64,000 nt of DNA from Streptomyces caeruleatus (GTDB taxonomy: Bacteria > Actinomycetota > Actinomycetes > Streptomycetales > Streptomycetaceae): contig NZ_KQ948924.1 of NCBI RefSeq assembly GCF_001514235.1, forward strand, positions 875,832 through 939,831, read 5' to 3'. The notes below the pieces were generated by a model. The model did no database searches and was not told the origin of the DNA. It worked only from the letters and a program-made list of their open reading frames with translations. Made by a program: the position numbers and the translations under genes. Positions 45,686 through 54,357 of the stretch are shown piece by piece (within the stretch, counting starts at the first letter, position 1; each line of letters begins with the position of its first letter).

Positions 45686-46526
45686 TCCTGAGACACAGCC
45701 GGGCTGGGTGCCCGAGGCCGACGAGGTCGACGAAGAGGAGGAGATGCCTCTCTCTCTGCGCCTGTCGATAGCGGACACCCTGACGCTCGGCAACGCGACG
45801 TGCGGCTTCATGGCGGTGTACTTCACCACCACCGGCATCCTGATCCCGCACCTCACCGGCAGCCAGGAGACCGGCATGGCCCGCCACAGTGCGGCCACGG
45901 CGGTCATCCTGATGCTGTGCGCGGCGGTCTTCGACCTGTTCGACGGTCTGGTGGCCCGCAAGCTGCGGTCCTCCCCCATGGGCGCGGAGCTGGACAACCT
46001 CTCCGACCTGATCAGCTTCGGGCTGGCGCCGGCGTACTTCGTCCTCGTGTACGGCATGGTCGCCGACGACGCGCACCAGCGGGTGGCGGCGGTCGGCGCG
46101 ATCGTCGTTCTGCTCGCCGTGGTGCTGAGACTCGCCCGGTTCTCGTGTGTGACCGTCCCGAACGGCATGTTCCAGGGCATGCCCTCGCCGTTCGGGGCGT
46201 TGACGGTGGTCTCGATCGTGCTGCTTGAGCTGCCCTTCGTGGCGACGCTGCTGGCGATTCTGGGGACCGCGTGGCTGATGGTGAGCCGGGTCGAGTACCC
46301 GAAGCCGCGTGGGCGGCTCGCGGTGGCGATGCTGTCCTGGATCGTCGTGTCGATGGGGCTGCTGGCCGCGTGGGCCTTCGACGCCCCGAGCGGGCAGCTT
46401 CTGCTGCAGACGGGTTGCGCTCTTCAGCTGGTGATGGGCGCGGTGATTCCGCTGTTCGCCACTGCTCGTCGGGTGAACAACTTCCGTGACAATCGGCGGG
46501 AGGCGCGGGCGGCGCAGCTGCCGTAG
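45672..46526 (+). CDS. pssA: CDP-diacylglycerol--serine O-phosphatidyltransferase
   Basis: 284 aa membrane enzyme making phosphatidylserine, substrate for Psd. The CDP-alcohol phosphotransferase motif DGxxARx8Gx3Dx3D is complete (begins DGLVARKL, ends DNLSD). Seven or eight membrane segments are visible. The N-terminus is acidic (EADEVDEEEEMPLS). The start is uncertain: a TTG at 45672 with GGGGTG upstream, or a GTG at 45678; both lie within the end of psd. The transcript probably ends in the long hairpin that follows. Confidence 0.94.
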   Translation: MTVIDPETQPGWVPEADEVDEEEEMPLSLRLSIADTLTLGNATCGFMAVYFTTTGILIPHLTGSQETGMARHSAATAVILMLCAAVFDLFDGLVARKLRSSPMGAELDNLSDLISFGLAPAYFVLVYGMVADDAHQRVAAVGAIVVLLAVVLRLARFSCVTVPNGMFQGMPSPFGALTVVSIVLLELPFVATLLAILGTAWLMVSRVEYPKPRGRLAVAMLSWIVVSMGLLAAWAFDAPSGQLLLQTGCALQLVMGAVIPLFATARRVNNFRDNRREARAAQLP

Positions 46527-46606
46527 CGCTCCGCTGGGTGGGGCCCCGGGCCGGTCTGGTCCGGGGCCTTTCGCATGCCCACCGCCGGGGGCGCCCGCGT
46601 TCTTCT

Positions 46607-46815
46607 CGCCCCCGCCGCCCCTACCCGTCCCATCCTTCTGGGGCTCCGCCCCAGACCCCGCTCCTCAAACGCCGGAAGGGCTGGATATACCGGCCCGGGC
46701 TGGATCTTTCAGCCCGTCCGGCGTTTGAGGACGAGGCCCGAAGGGCCGAAGCGGGGGTCTGGGGGCGGCAGCCCCCAGGGATGGGACGGGTAGGGGCGGC
46801 GGGGGCGAAGGGAAG
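46607..46815. repeat. Long imperfect inverted repeat (dispersed Streptomyces hairpin)
   Basis: The outermost arms are complementary over at least 20 bases (CCGCCCCTACCCGTCCCATC near 46615 against the block near 46785-46805). Inner arms include GGGGCTCCGCCCCAGACCCC near 46640 versus GGGGGTCTGGGGGCGGCAGCC region near 46755, and CTCAAACGCCGG (about 46664) versus CCGGCGTTTGAG (about 46717). The whole forms a roughly 200-base cruciform-capable element between the convergent pssA and glycerate kinase genes. Sequences of this type recur at gene ends in many Streptomyces genomes. It may serve as a bidirectional terminator or be a mobile, MITE-like repeat. Confidence 0.85.
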
Positions 46816-46821
46816 GTTGGG

Positions 46822-47952
46822 CTAGGACAGGAAGTCTTGGGCGATGTGTTCTGCCGAGCGTTCCAGGATGGGGCCGGCGTCCGCGATGCACTTGGCGACG
46901 TCGGGCTCGATCGCCGTCAGAGGGTAGGCGCGCCGGATCCCGGCACGGCCGAGCGCGTCCGGCGGGAGTGCGAGGCGGCCGCAGACGGCGACGACCTCCT
47001 TGCCGGCCGCGCGGGCGGCGGCGGCGACCCCGGCGGGGGCCTTGCCGTGGAGGGTCTGCTCGTCCAGGGAGCCCTCGCCGGTGATGACGAGGTCCGCCCG
47101 CTCCAGGGCGGGCGCGAAGCCGAGGACGTCGAGCATGACCTCGATCCCGGCCCGGAAGCCCGCGCCGATCAGCAGGGCGCCGTACCCGATGCCACCCGCG
47201 GCCCCCGCGCCCGGCGAGGCGGCGTGCTCGGCCGCCTCGGGGCCGACCGACCCCTCCAGCACCTTCGCGAAGTGGGCGAGCGCGGCGTCCAGCGCCTCGA
47301 CGTCGTCCGGCGAGGCACCCTTCTGCGGGCCGTACACCGCGGGCGCGCCCTTCGGCCCGGTCAGCGGATTGTCGACGTCGCTGGCGAGCACCAGTTCGAC
47401 GGAGGCGAGCCTCGGGTCAAGACCCGAGAGGTCGGCCGTGGCCAGATCGCCCAGACCGCCACCGCCCGGCGCCACGGGCTCCCCGTCGGCGTCCAGGAAG
47501 CGGGCGCCCAGCGCGGTCAGCATCCCGGCGCCACCGTCGGTCGTGGCGCTGCCGCCGACCCCGAACACGATGGTGCGGGCACCCGCGTCCAGCGCGGCGC
47601 GCAGCAGCTCGCCGGAGCCGTAGGTGGACGCCGTGAGCGGCGCGAAGACGCCGGCGGGCAGCCGCTGGAGGCCGCTGGCCTCCGCCATCTCCACGACCGC
47701 CGTGTCGCCGCGCAGCGCGAACGCCGCCGTCACCTCGTCCCCGAGGGGCCCGGCGACGCGGACCTCGCGGCGTTCGAAGCCGGCCGCGACCGCCGCGTCC
47801 ACGGTTCCGTCGCCGCCGTCCGCGACGGGCATGGCCTCGACCACGACGTCCGGCACGACCCGGCGCAGACCGGCCGTCACCCGCTCGGCGACCTGCACGG
47901 CCGTCAGCGACCCCTTGAACTTGTCCGCGGCGATGAGCACGCGCTGTGTCAC
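46822..47952 (-). CDS. Glycerate kinase (GlxK/GarK type)
   Basis: 376 aa from a GTG at 47952 (AAGGGGAT ribosome-binding site). MTQRVLIAADKFKGSLTAVQ is the family N-terminal signature; VADGGDGTVDAA, FGVGGSATTDGGAGMLTALG and LVITGEGSLDEQTLHGKAP are further class I glycerate kinase motifs. It phosphorylates glycerate to 2- or 3-phosphoglycerate, a step that follows glyoxylate reduction; glyoxylate is one product of the neighbouring ethylmalonyl-CoA pathway, although any link is speculative. Convergent with pssA across the long hairpin. Confidence 0.93.
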   Translation of the reverse strand: MTQRVLIAADKFKGSLTAVQVAERVTAGLRRVVPDVVVEAMPVADGGDGTVDAAVAAGFERREVRVAGPLGDEVTAAFALRGDTAVVEMAEASGLQRLPAGVFAPLTASTYGSGELLRAALDAGARTIVFGVGGSATTDGGAGMLTALGARFLDADGEPVAPGGGGLGDLATADLSGLDPRLASVELVLASDVDNPLTGPKGAPAVYGPQKGASPDDVEALDAALAHFAKVLEGSVGPEAAEHAASPGAGAAGGIGYGALLIGAGFRAGIEVMLDVLGFAPALERADLVITGEGSLDEQTLHGKAPAGVAAAARAAGKEVVAVCGRLALPPDALGRAGIRRAYPLTAIEPDVAKCIADAGPILERSAEHIAQDFLS

Positions 47953-48099
47953 CTGTTATCCCCTTGCTCTCCGGGCCTCGCGCACGCCAAGGCCAGTCGC
48001 GCCGCTGCGACCTTAACCGGAGGAGGCCCATGACGTCATGCGCTGCCCGGACCCTGAGAACCCCGAGCGACCGCTGCCGGAATTGGGTAGACCGGTCCT

Positions 48100-49191
48100 A
48101 TGACCCCTGTGGGCACTGAGCCGGAGCTCGCCGACCGCATCCTCGGAGGCTGGCTGGGCCGGATCGCGGGCAACATGCTCGGCAAACCGGTCGAGCAGGG
48201 CGACCTGTGGACACGGGACCGGATCGATCAGTATCTGCGGCAGGCCGCCGCCCTGCCCCTCACCGACTACCTCCCCGAGCCGGTCAGCGAGGACGACGGG
48301 TTGCGGTTGCGGCCCGAGTGGCGGCAGTGCGTGCGCGGCCGTATCCACGGCAGCTGCCGCGACGACGACGTGGACTACGCGATCCTCGGACTGGACCTCC
48401 TGGAGACCCACGGCTTCGGCTTCAGCACCGAGCAGGTCGGCGATCTGTGGCTGCTGCGGCTGCCGTATCTCCAGACCTTCACGGCGGAGCGGGCCGCGTA
48501 CCGCAACCTCGCCAACGGGCTGAAACCGCCGCTGACCGCGACGTACGACAACCCCTACCAGGAGTGGATCGGCGCCCTGATCCGCGCCGACATCTACGGC
48601 TGGACCTGCCCCGGCGTCCCGCGCCGCGCCGCCTCCCTCGCCCGCCGGGACGCGGTGCTGTCGCACACCGGAAACGGTGTGTACGGCGCGATGTTTGCGG
48701 CGGGGCTGATCGCGGCCGCGTTCACCGCGCCCACCGTGCGGCATGCGGTGGACCAGGCGCTCGCCGTGATCCCGGCGAGCAGCCGCCTCGCCCGTACCGT
48801 ACGGCGGGTCGTGTCGCTCCATGGCACCCGGATGAGCTGGGAGGACACGCTCACCACGGTCGCCGAGGAGACCGCCCGGCTCGGCTGGATCCACACCGTC
48901 CCGAACGCCGCCGTGCTCACCGCCGGGCTGCTGTACGGCGACGGCGACTTCACCCGCACCATCGCGCTCACCGTCCGCGGCGGCCTGGACACCGACTCCA
49001 ACGGGGCGACGGCCGGCTCGGTCGCTGGTGTGCTGACCGGGGCGCAGGCGATCCCGGACCAGTGGACCGAGCCGCTGGAGGACACGGTCCGCAGTGCGGT
49101 GTTCGGGTTCGACGGGGCGCGGATCAGCGAGCTGGCGGAGCGGACGGTGCGGCTGGCGGAGGCGGGTACCGAGGCCTCGGCGGCGGGTTGA
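48100..49191 (+). CDS. ADP-ribosylglycohydrolase family protein
   Basis: 363 aa all-alpha ARH/DraG-fold protein. The family starts with RILGGWLGRIAGNMLGKPVE; metal ligands appear in the CRDDDVDYAILGL region and in the C-terminal VRGGLDTDSNGATAGSVAG motif (Asp-x-Asp). Proteins of this fold remove ADP-ribose from Arg or Ser side chains or cleave related nucleosides; many actinobacterial members are uncharacterised. The ATG at 48100 follows TAGACC by 6 bases, a weak leaderless pattern. It starts a run of three genes linked to ADP-ribose/NAD chemistry. Confidence 0.9.
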   Translation: MTPVGTEPELADRILGGWLGRIAGNMLGKPVEQGDLWTRDRIDQYLRQAAALPLTDYLPEPVSEDDGLRLRPEWRQCVRGRIHGSCRDDDVDYAILGLDLLETHGFGFSTEQVGDLWLLRLPYLQTFTAERAAYRNLANGLKPPLTATYDNPYQEWIGALIRADIYGWTCPGVPRRAASLARRDAVLSHTGNGVYGAMFAAGLIAAAFTAPTVRHAVDQALAVIPASSRLARTVRRVVSLHGTRMSWEDTLTTVAEETARLGWIHTVPNAAVLTAGLLYGDGDFTRTIALTVRGGLDTDSNGATAGSVAGVLTGAQAIPDQWTEPLEDTVRSAVFGFDGARISELAERTVRLAEAGTEASAAG

Positions 49192-49234
49192 CCGGTGGTG
49201 GAGGCGTGGTCGGCGGGCTGGTTACGCTTCGGCA

Positions 49235-49729
49235 ATGACCTCCACGCCAGACTTCGCCGCGTACGTCGCCTCGCTCCCCCGTGTTCTCGCCGGTGCCGCC
49301 GCCCTCTTCCGTGACGCCGAGGGCCAGGTGCTGCTCGTGGAGCCCAACTACCGTGAGGGCTGGGCGCTTCCGGGCGGCACGATCGAGTCCGACGACGGCG
49401 AGACGCCCCGCCAGGGCGCGCGCCGGGAGACGGCCGAGGAGATCGGCCTGGACGTGGAGCTGGGCCGGCTGCTCGCGGTGGACTGGGTGCACGGGACGGG
49501 GCGGCCGCCGCTGGTGGCGTATCTGTACGACGGCGGAGTCCTCGGCGAGGACGACTTCAAGGCGATCCGGTTGCAGGAGGAGGAGCTGCTGTCCTGGCGG
49601 CTCGTGCCGCGCGAGGAGATCACCGGCCATCTGCCCGGTGCCCTGGGCCGCCGCGTCCTGGCCGCACTGGACGTCCTCGCGGACGGCGGCGGCACGGTGG
49701 AGCTGGAGAACGGTCACCGGGTGGGCTGA
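49235..49729 (+). CDS. Nudix hydrolase
   Basis: 164 aa Nudix-fold pyrophosphohydrolase. The Nudix box is GGTIESDDGETPRQGARRE followed by TAEEIGL: the REUXEEXGU half is perfect, while the first half has two extra residues (GX7E instead of GX5E), a detail worth checking against activity. Substrates of the class include ADP-ribose, NADH and nucleotide sugars. The ATG at 49235 lies 6 bases after TACGCT with no Shine-Dalgarno (leaderless pattern). It sits between the ADP-ribosylglycohydrolase and Sir2 genes. Confidence 0.92.
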   Translation: MTSTPDFAAYVASLPRVLAGAAALFRDAEGQVLLVEPNYREGWALPGGTIESDDGETPRQGARRETAEEIGLDVELGRLLAVDWVHGTGRPPLVAYLYDGGVLGEDDFKAIRLQEEELLSWRLVPREEITGHLPGALGRRVLAALDVLADGGGTVELENGHRVG

Positions 49730-49822
49730 CGCGGGGGCGGGCAGGGCGCGGACGCCGGCGCCCTACCGGGCCGCTCGAATATCCATTCGCCGCCCGTACG
49801 GCGCCGTCCTACCCTCGGCACC

Positions 49823-50548
49823 ATGACCAAGCCCCTCGTCGCCCTTCTCAGCGGCGCCGGTATCTCGACCGACTCCGGAATCCCCGACTACCGCGGCCCG
49901 AACGGGCTGTGGCGGCGCGATCCCGAGGCCGAGAAGCTGGTGACGTACGAGTACTACATGGGCGATCCGGAGATCCGGCGGCGCTCCTGGCAGATGCGGC
50001 GCAAGAACCGGACGCTGAAGGCCGAGCCGAACGCGGCGCACCGGGCGGTCGCCGAGCTGGAGCGGGCCGGGGTGCCGGTGCGGGTGATCACGCAGAACGT
50101 GGACGGGCTGCACCAGCTCGCCGGGATGCCCGCCCGCAAGGTGCTCGAACTGCACGGCAGCGCGCGGAGTGTGGTCTGCACGAACTGTCATGCGCGCGGG
50201 CCGATGGAGGACGCCCTCGCGCGGGTCGAGGCCGGTGAGGAGGATCCGCCGTGTCTGGAGTGCGGCGGGATCCTGAAGTCGGCGACGGTGATGTTCGGCG
50301 AGCGGCTCGATCCGGTGGTCCTCGGTGAGGCGGTCGCGATCACCAAGGCGTGCCAGGTGTTCATCGCCGTCGGCACCAGTCTGCAGGTGCAGCCCGCCGC
50401 CGGGCTGGCCGGCGTGGCCGCCGATCACGGGGCGCGGCTGGTCATCGTCAACGCCGAGCCGACGCCGTACGACGAACGCGCCGACGACGTCGTGCGGGAG
50501 CCGATCGGGACCGCGCTGCCGAAGCTGTTGCGCCGGCTCGGCACGTAA
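49823..50548 (+). CDS. Sir2-family NAD-dependent protein deacylase
   Basis: 241 aa sirtuin. NAD-binding motifs are [18 protein letters not shown] and [14 protein letters not shown]; the catalytic His is in [12 protein letters not shown]; the structural zinc site is CTNC with CLEC 35 residues later; [16 protein letters not shown] is also conserved. It removes acyl groups from protein lysines (such as acetyl-CoA synthetase), producing O-acyl-ADP-ribose. The ATG at 49823 lies 7 bases after TACCCT, with TTCGCC 18 bases further up: a leaderless promoter is likely. A macrodomain deacetylase that could process its product is encoded at 58 kb. Confidence 0.95.
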   Translation: MTKPLVALLSGAGISTDSGIPDYRGPNGLWRRDPEAEKLVTYEYYMGDPEIRRRSWQMRRKNRTLKAEPNAAHRAVAELERAGVPVRVITQNVDGLHQLAGMPARKVLELHGSARSVVCTNCHARGPMEDALARVEAGEEDPPCLECGGILKSATVMFGERLDPVVLGEAVAITKACQVFIAVGTSLQVQPAAGLAGVAADHGARLVIVNAEPTPYDERADDVVREPIGTALPKLLRRLGT

Positions 50549-50556
50549 CCGAGCAG

Positions 50557-51791
50557 CTAGGGGCGGATCCCGTCACAGGCGATGTGCAGGTGCCGTGGGC
50601 CGCGCAGCACGGCGTTCTGGCGGTAGGGGGGCGGGTCCTCAAGCAGGCGGGGGTTCTTCAGTCTGCGGGCCAGCTCCGCCAGGGCGTGCTGGGTCTCCAG
50701 CCGGGCGAGCGGGGCGCCGAAGCAGCTGTGGATGCCGCTGCCCAGGCCGAGGTGCTGGATGTCCGGGCGGTCCGGGTCGAAGCGGTCCGGGTCCGGGAAA
50801 CGCCGGGGGTCGCGGTTGCCCGATGCCAGGACCAGCCAGAGGGGGGCGCCCTTGGGGATGGTGACGCCCCGGACCTCGATGTCGGTGAGGAGGGTGCGCT
50901 GGGGCAGCAGTTGCACGGGGGCTCGTAGCGGAGAAGTTCCTCGACGAGGGGCACGGACAGGCGGGAGTCGCGGCGCAGGCGTTCCAGGACGTCGGGGTGG
51001 CGCAGCAGGGTCAGCATGCCGTTGGTGATGAGGTTGACGGTGGTCTCGTGCCCCGCGATCAACAGCAGCGCGGCGGTGCTGAGCAGCTCCATCGTGCTCA
51101 TCGGGCCGTCGTCGCCCTTGGCCGTCGCGAGTTGGGAGAGCATGTCGTCGCCGGGGTTCCGGCGGCGTTCCTCGATCAGGTCTGCCAGGTACATGCCCAG
51201 TTGCATACGGGCGTCGTGCGTGACCTTTCCCCGCTCGGCGGGGTCCGCGTCCGGGTCGGGGTCCAGGCTCGCGGCGAGGGTGTCCGCCCAGACGTGGAAG
51301 CGCGCCTCGTCCTCGCGGGGCACGCCGAGCAGCCGGCAGATCACCGTCACCGGGAACGGGTACGAGAACTGCTCCACCAGGTCGATACGGCCCGGGTCGC
51401 CGATGCCGTCGACGAGGCCGGAGACGATGTCGTGGAGCTCCGGGCGCATCCCGTCGACCCGGTGGGGCGAGTGCGGCGGGCCGAAGGGGCGGTTCGTCAT
51501 CCGACGCATCCGGTCGTGTTCCGGCGGGTCCAGCTTCAGGAAGCCCGGCGGCAGGGCGCCCTCCTCCGGGGACGCCTCGGCCAGCGGGTCGGCGGCGTGC
51601 GAGGCGAGGTTGCGGACGTCGGAGCTGATCCGGGGGTCGTGCAGGAGGCTGCGGATCTCGTAGTAGGTGCTGACGACATAGGGCCCGTCGTCCTCGTGGT
51701 GGACCGGCGTCTTCCGCAGCTCCTCGTAGAGCGGGTAGGGGTCGGCGCGGTTGGCGTGGTCCAGGATCCGGTGCACCAGGGATGGGGTCAT
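50557..51791 (-). pseudogene. Cytochrome P450, single-base frameshift
   Basis: The frame from the ATG at 51791 encodes a normal P450 through the I-helix (LLLIAGHETTVNLI) and the ExxR motif (VEELLRYEPP), then turns to nonsense. The following frame gives VQLLPQRTLLTDIEV, the meander, and the haem loop LGLGSGIHSCFGAPLARLE to the TAG at 50557. One base is missing around 50914-50921, next to a run of five G. Restoring it gives a standard 411 aa. The gene follows its ferredoxin and reductase genes in one operon. Either a dead gene or a sequencing error; the intact rest of the protein favours a recent event or an error. Confidence 0.88.
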
Positions 51792-51804
51792 GACGAGTCC
51801 TCAA

Positions 51805-51852
51805 GTCCTTGTGGCCGTGTGTCCTTGTGGCCGTGTGTCCTCGTGGCCGTGC
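51805..51852 (-). repeat. Three tandem 16-bp repeats
   Basis: GTCCTTGTGGCCGTGT repeated at 51805, 51821 and 51837 (third copy with two changes), in the short gap between the reductase and P450 genes, just upstream of the P450 start. It may alter spacing or ribosome access; slippage-prone. Confidence 0.92.
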
Positions 51853-51855
51853 GGG

Positions 51856-53247
51856 TCAGTGCGCCGGGGTGAACGTCATCCGGCGGTCGGCCGGTGAGTA
51901 GCCGCTGACGGTCACGGTGGGGCCGTGGGTGGGGACCGACGGGTCGGGGAAGTCCGCGTCCAGCGGCCGCTGTCCGTCCGGGCGCCGGTCGACCGTGGCG
52001 AACGGCGGCGGGAACGGCGCGGTGGACTCGATCAGCTCCTGGTAGAAGGGCAGCCAGCGGGCCTGGTCGAAGGCGACGGCGCCGATGACGCGCCCCTGGT
52101 AGCCGTAGACGCCGACGAAGCGGTGTTCCTTGAGCGAGCCCTGCGTGATGAGGATCTCCGTGCCCAGCGAAGGCACCCCGACCGACTTGATGTTGACGCC
52201 GAACTGCGCGGACCAGAAGGCCGGCACCTCCATGTGAGGCAGGCGGTCGGCGCTCGCGCTGAGCATGTTGTGCGCCGCGATCCCGGCCTGGGTGACGGCG
52301 TTGCCCCAGTGCTCCAGGGACAGGAACTGGTAGCCGAACAAGGGGTGCGGGCAGCGGGCGACATCGCCGGCCGCGTAGATGTCGTCGGTCACGATGCCCC
52401 GGATGTCGAAGGCACGGCAGCCCGCATCGCAGGCGATGCCCCGGGGTCCGGCGCCGAGTCCGGAACCGGCCAGCCACTCGGTGTTGCGGGTGGCGCCGAG
52501 CGAAACGACCACCACGTCGGTCTCCACGACCGAGCCGTCGGACAGCCGCGCGGCGCGCACCCGTCCGGCCGCGTCGCCCTCCAGCGCGGTCACCATGGCC
52601 CCGCACCGCAGGTCCACCCCGTGTTCGCGCTGCATCTCGGCGGCGACCGCGCCGACCACCCCGCCGAGTGCGCCGACCAGGGGTGCCGCGCCGCGCTCGA
52701 CGACGGTGACGGCGAGGCCGCGCTCACGGCAGGCGGAGGCGATCTCCGAGCCGGTGAACCCGGCCCCGACGACCAGGACCCGCTCGGGTCCCGCGTCGAG
52801 TCGGCGCGCGAGCGCGGCGCTGTCGTCGCGGCCCCGCAGCACGAAGACGCCGTCGAGCTCCGCCTCGGCCTCGTGCGGCCACGGCCGCGCCCGCACCCCG
52901 GTGGCGATCAGCAGCCGGTCGTAGGGCACCTCGTCGCCGTCGGCCAGCCGCACCCGCCCGTCGGCCAGGTCCAGACCGGTGGCCGCGACGCCGAGCCGCC
53001 AGGTCGCGTCGACGGCCCGGAGCCGGGGCAGCGCGGTGCGCTCGGCCCTGGCCCGGCCCAGCAGCACCTGCTTGGACAGCGGGGGGCGGTCGTAGGGCTC
53101 GTGGGGCTCGTCGCCGATCAGGGTCAGTGACCCCGCGAAGCCCTTCTCCCGCAAGGCCTCCGCGGCTCGCAGACCGGCCAGCGAGGCGCCGACGACCACG
53201 ATGCGGCCCTCGCGCTTGAGCTGTTCCAGGGATCCGTCACCGGGCAC
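51856..53247 (-). CDS. FAD-dependent ferredoxin reductase
   Basis: 463 aa from a GTG at 53247 that lies inside the end of the ferredoxin gene; GAGGCGG precedes it. Two dinucleotide folds: FAD (RIVVVGASLAGLRAAEALREKG) and NAD(P)H (RVLVVGAGFTGSEIASACRERG), then the FAD-contacting TDDIYAAGDVARC. The C-terminal domain is reductase-like with a 60-residue Pro-rich tail. It should pass electrons from NAD(P)H to the neighbouring [3Fe-4S] ferredoxin and on to the P450 encoded downstream. Confidence 0.92.
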   Translation of the reverse strand: MPGDGSLEQLKREGRIVVVGASLAGLRAAEALREKGFAGSLTLIGDEPHEPYDRPPLSKQVLLGRARAERTALPRLRAVDATWRLGVAATGLDLADGRVRLADGDEVPYDRLLIATGVRARPWPHEAEAELDGVFVLRGRDDSAALARRLDAGPERVLVVGAGFTGSEIASACRERGLAVTVVERGAAPLVGALGGVVGAVAAEMQREHGVDLRCGAMVTALEGDAAGRVRAARLSDGSVVETDVVVVSLGATRNTEWLAGSGLGAGPRGIACDAGCRAFDIRGIVTDDIYAAGDVARCPHPLFGYQFLSLEHWGNAVTQAGIAAHNMLSASADRLPHMEVPAFWSAQFGVNIKSVGVPSLGTEILITQGSLKEHRFVGVYGYQGRVIGAVAFDQARWLPFYQELIESTAPFPPPFATVDRRPDGQRPLDADFPDPSVPTHGPTVTVSGYSPADRRMTFTPAH

Positions 53248-53491
53248 CGGACACCGCCTCGGCCGGTGTGTCCCCGGCATCCGCGACATCCACCGCATCC
53301 ACCGCATCCACGAGGATCGCCTGGACCGGGCAGGCCGCGGCGGCCCGGGCGAGCTTCTCGCGCTGGGCCTCGTCGACGTCCGGGTCGTACAGCAGCCCTT
53401 CCTCGCCGTGCATGGCGAAGACCTCCGGGGCGAGGAACGCGCACTGCGCATAGCCCTGACAACGGTTCAGATCGACGGCAATCCTGACCAC
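53237..53491 (-). CDS. [3Fe-4S] ferredoxin of a P450 system
   Basis: 84 aa from a GTG at 53491 with GGAGAGGA just upstream; an ATG 45 bases earlier is less likely. The motif LNRCQGYAQCAFLAPEVF (CX5C) plus AAAACPVQAIL further on leaves three cluster cysteines, the hallmark of the P450-partner [3Fe-4S] type. The C-terminus is an acidic Asp/Ala repeat tail (DAVDAVDVADAGD), which is unusually long. It is first in the ferredoxin-reductase-P450 operon and overlaps the reductase start by 11 bases. Confidence 0.92.
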   Translation of the reverse strand: MVRIAVDLNRCQGYAQCAFLAPEVFAMHGEEGLLYDPDVDEAQREKLARAAAACPVQAILVDAVDAVDVADAGDTPAEAVSGAR

Positions 53492-53620
53492 GGGATCGGT
53501 CCTCTCCAAGGGCCCGGTCAACCCTTCTGCGACCACTCTCGGTGGCCGGGCGGGATGCGACGACGAGGAGGAGGCCGTTCGGGTGAAGGGGGGAGGCGGG
53601 GCGTGAGGGACGCGGCCCGA

Positions 53621-54253
53621 TCAGGGCGGGGCGGCGGGCCGTGTCCCGGCGGGGCGCCGGCTCCACAGGATGTTCAGGCTGAGGATCAGCGCCCAGGCCG
53701 GGAAGACCAGTTCGGACCAGGGCACGTCCGCCCCCACCACCAGCAGTGTCAGGCCGGCCAGATAGCCGAGGACAACGAGCGGGCGCGGGAGGGCGCCGAG
53801 GCGGCGGCCGATCGTCGAGGTCGTGATGACGAAGACGGCCGCCATGCGCATGGCGTACGTGGTCAGTAGGGCGTAGGCGAAGTCGCGGCCGAAGCCCGAG
53901 CTCCCCCGGCTCTCGTCGAGTGCGGTGCCGGCGGCCGCGGCGGCGCCGAACAGGGTGGCGACGAAGACCAGGCCACTGCCCAGGAACACGGTGGACACGA
54001 ACCTGTCCTCGCCCTCGCCGGCCTGTTCACGCAGGGCGCCCATGAACCACAGGAACGCGATGCCGGCGAACGGGAGCAGTTCCAGCGCCGTCCGCAGGGC
54101 GCTGCGCTGTCCGGCGTCGACGGTCCCGTCGTGCCCGCCGTCGGGCAGAGCGACCCGTACCAGGACGATCGCCGTGGCCATCAGGATCGCGAACACCACC
54201 CCGGCCACCCCGGCGGCCCAGGGTGTCGCGAGGCGCTCGTGCTTCTCCTCCAT
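53621..54253 (-). CDS. Hypothetical integral membrane protein
   Basis: 210 aa with about five membrane segments (AAGVAGVVFAILMATAIVLV; LLPFAGIAFLWFMGAL; GLVFVATLFGAAAAAG; MRMAAVFVITTS; VVLGYLAGLTLLVV). No enzyme or transport motif is recognised. It starts at an ATG at 54253 and is transcribed alone in the same direction as the P450 operon. Function unknown. Confidence 0.82.
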   Translation of the reverse strand: MEEKHERLATPWAAGVAGVVFAILMATAIVLVRVALPDGGHDGTVDAGQRSALRTALELLPFAGIAFLWFMGALREQAGEGEDRFVSTVFLGSGLVFVATLFGAAAAAGTALDESRGSSGFGRDFAYALLTTYAMRMAAVFVITTSTIGRRLGALPRPLVVLGYLAGLTLLVVGADVPWSELVFPAWALILSLNILWSRRPAGTRPAAPP

Positions 54254-54357
54254 GGTCTCCCGCCTTCTGGCTGCTCCTCCTTCGTACAGCCACCAGCGAG
54301 GGCGGGCCGTGCGCCACCGGGGTCACCCGGGAGGAAGCCCGCGATACGCCATCCAGG

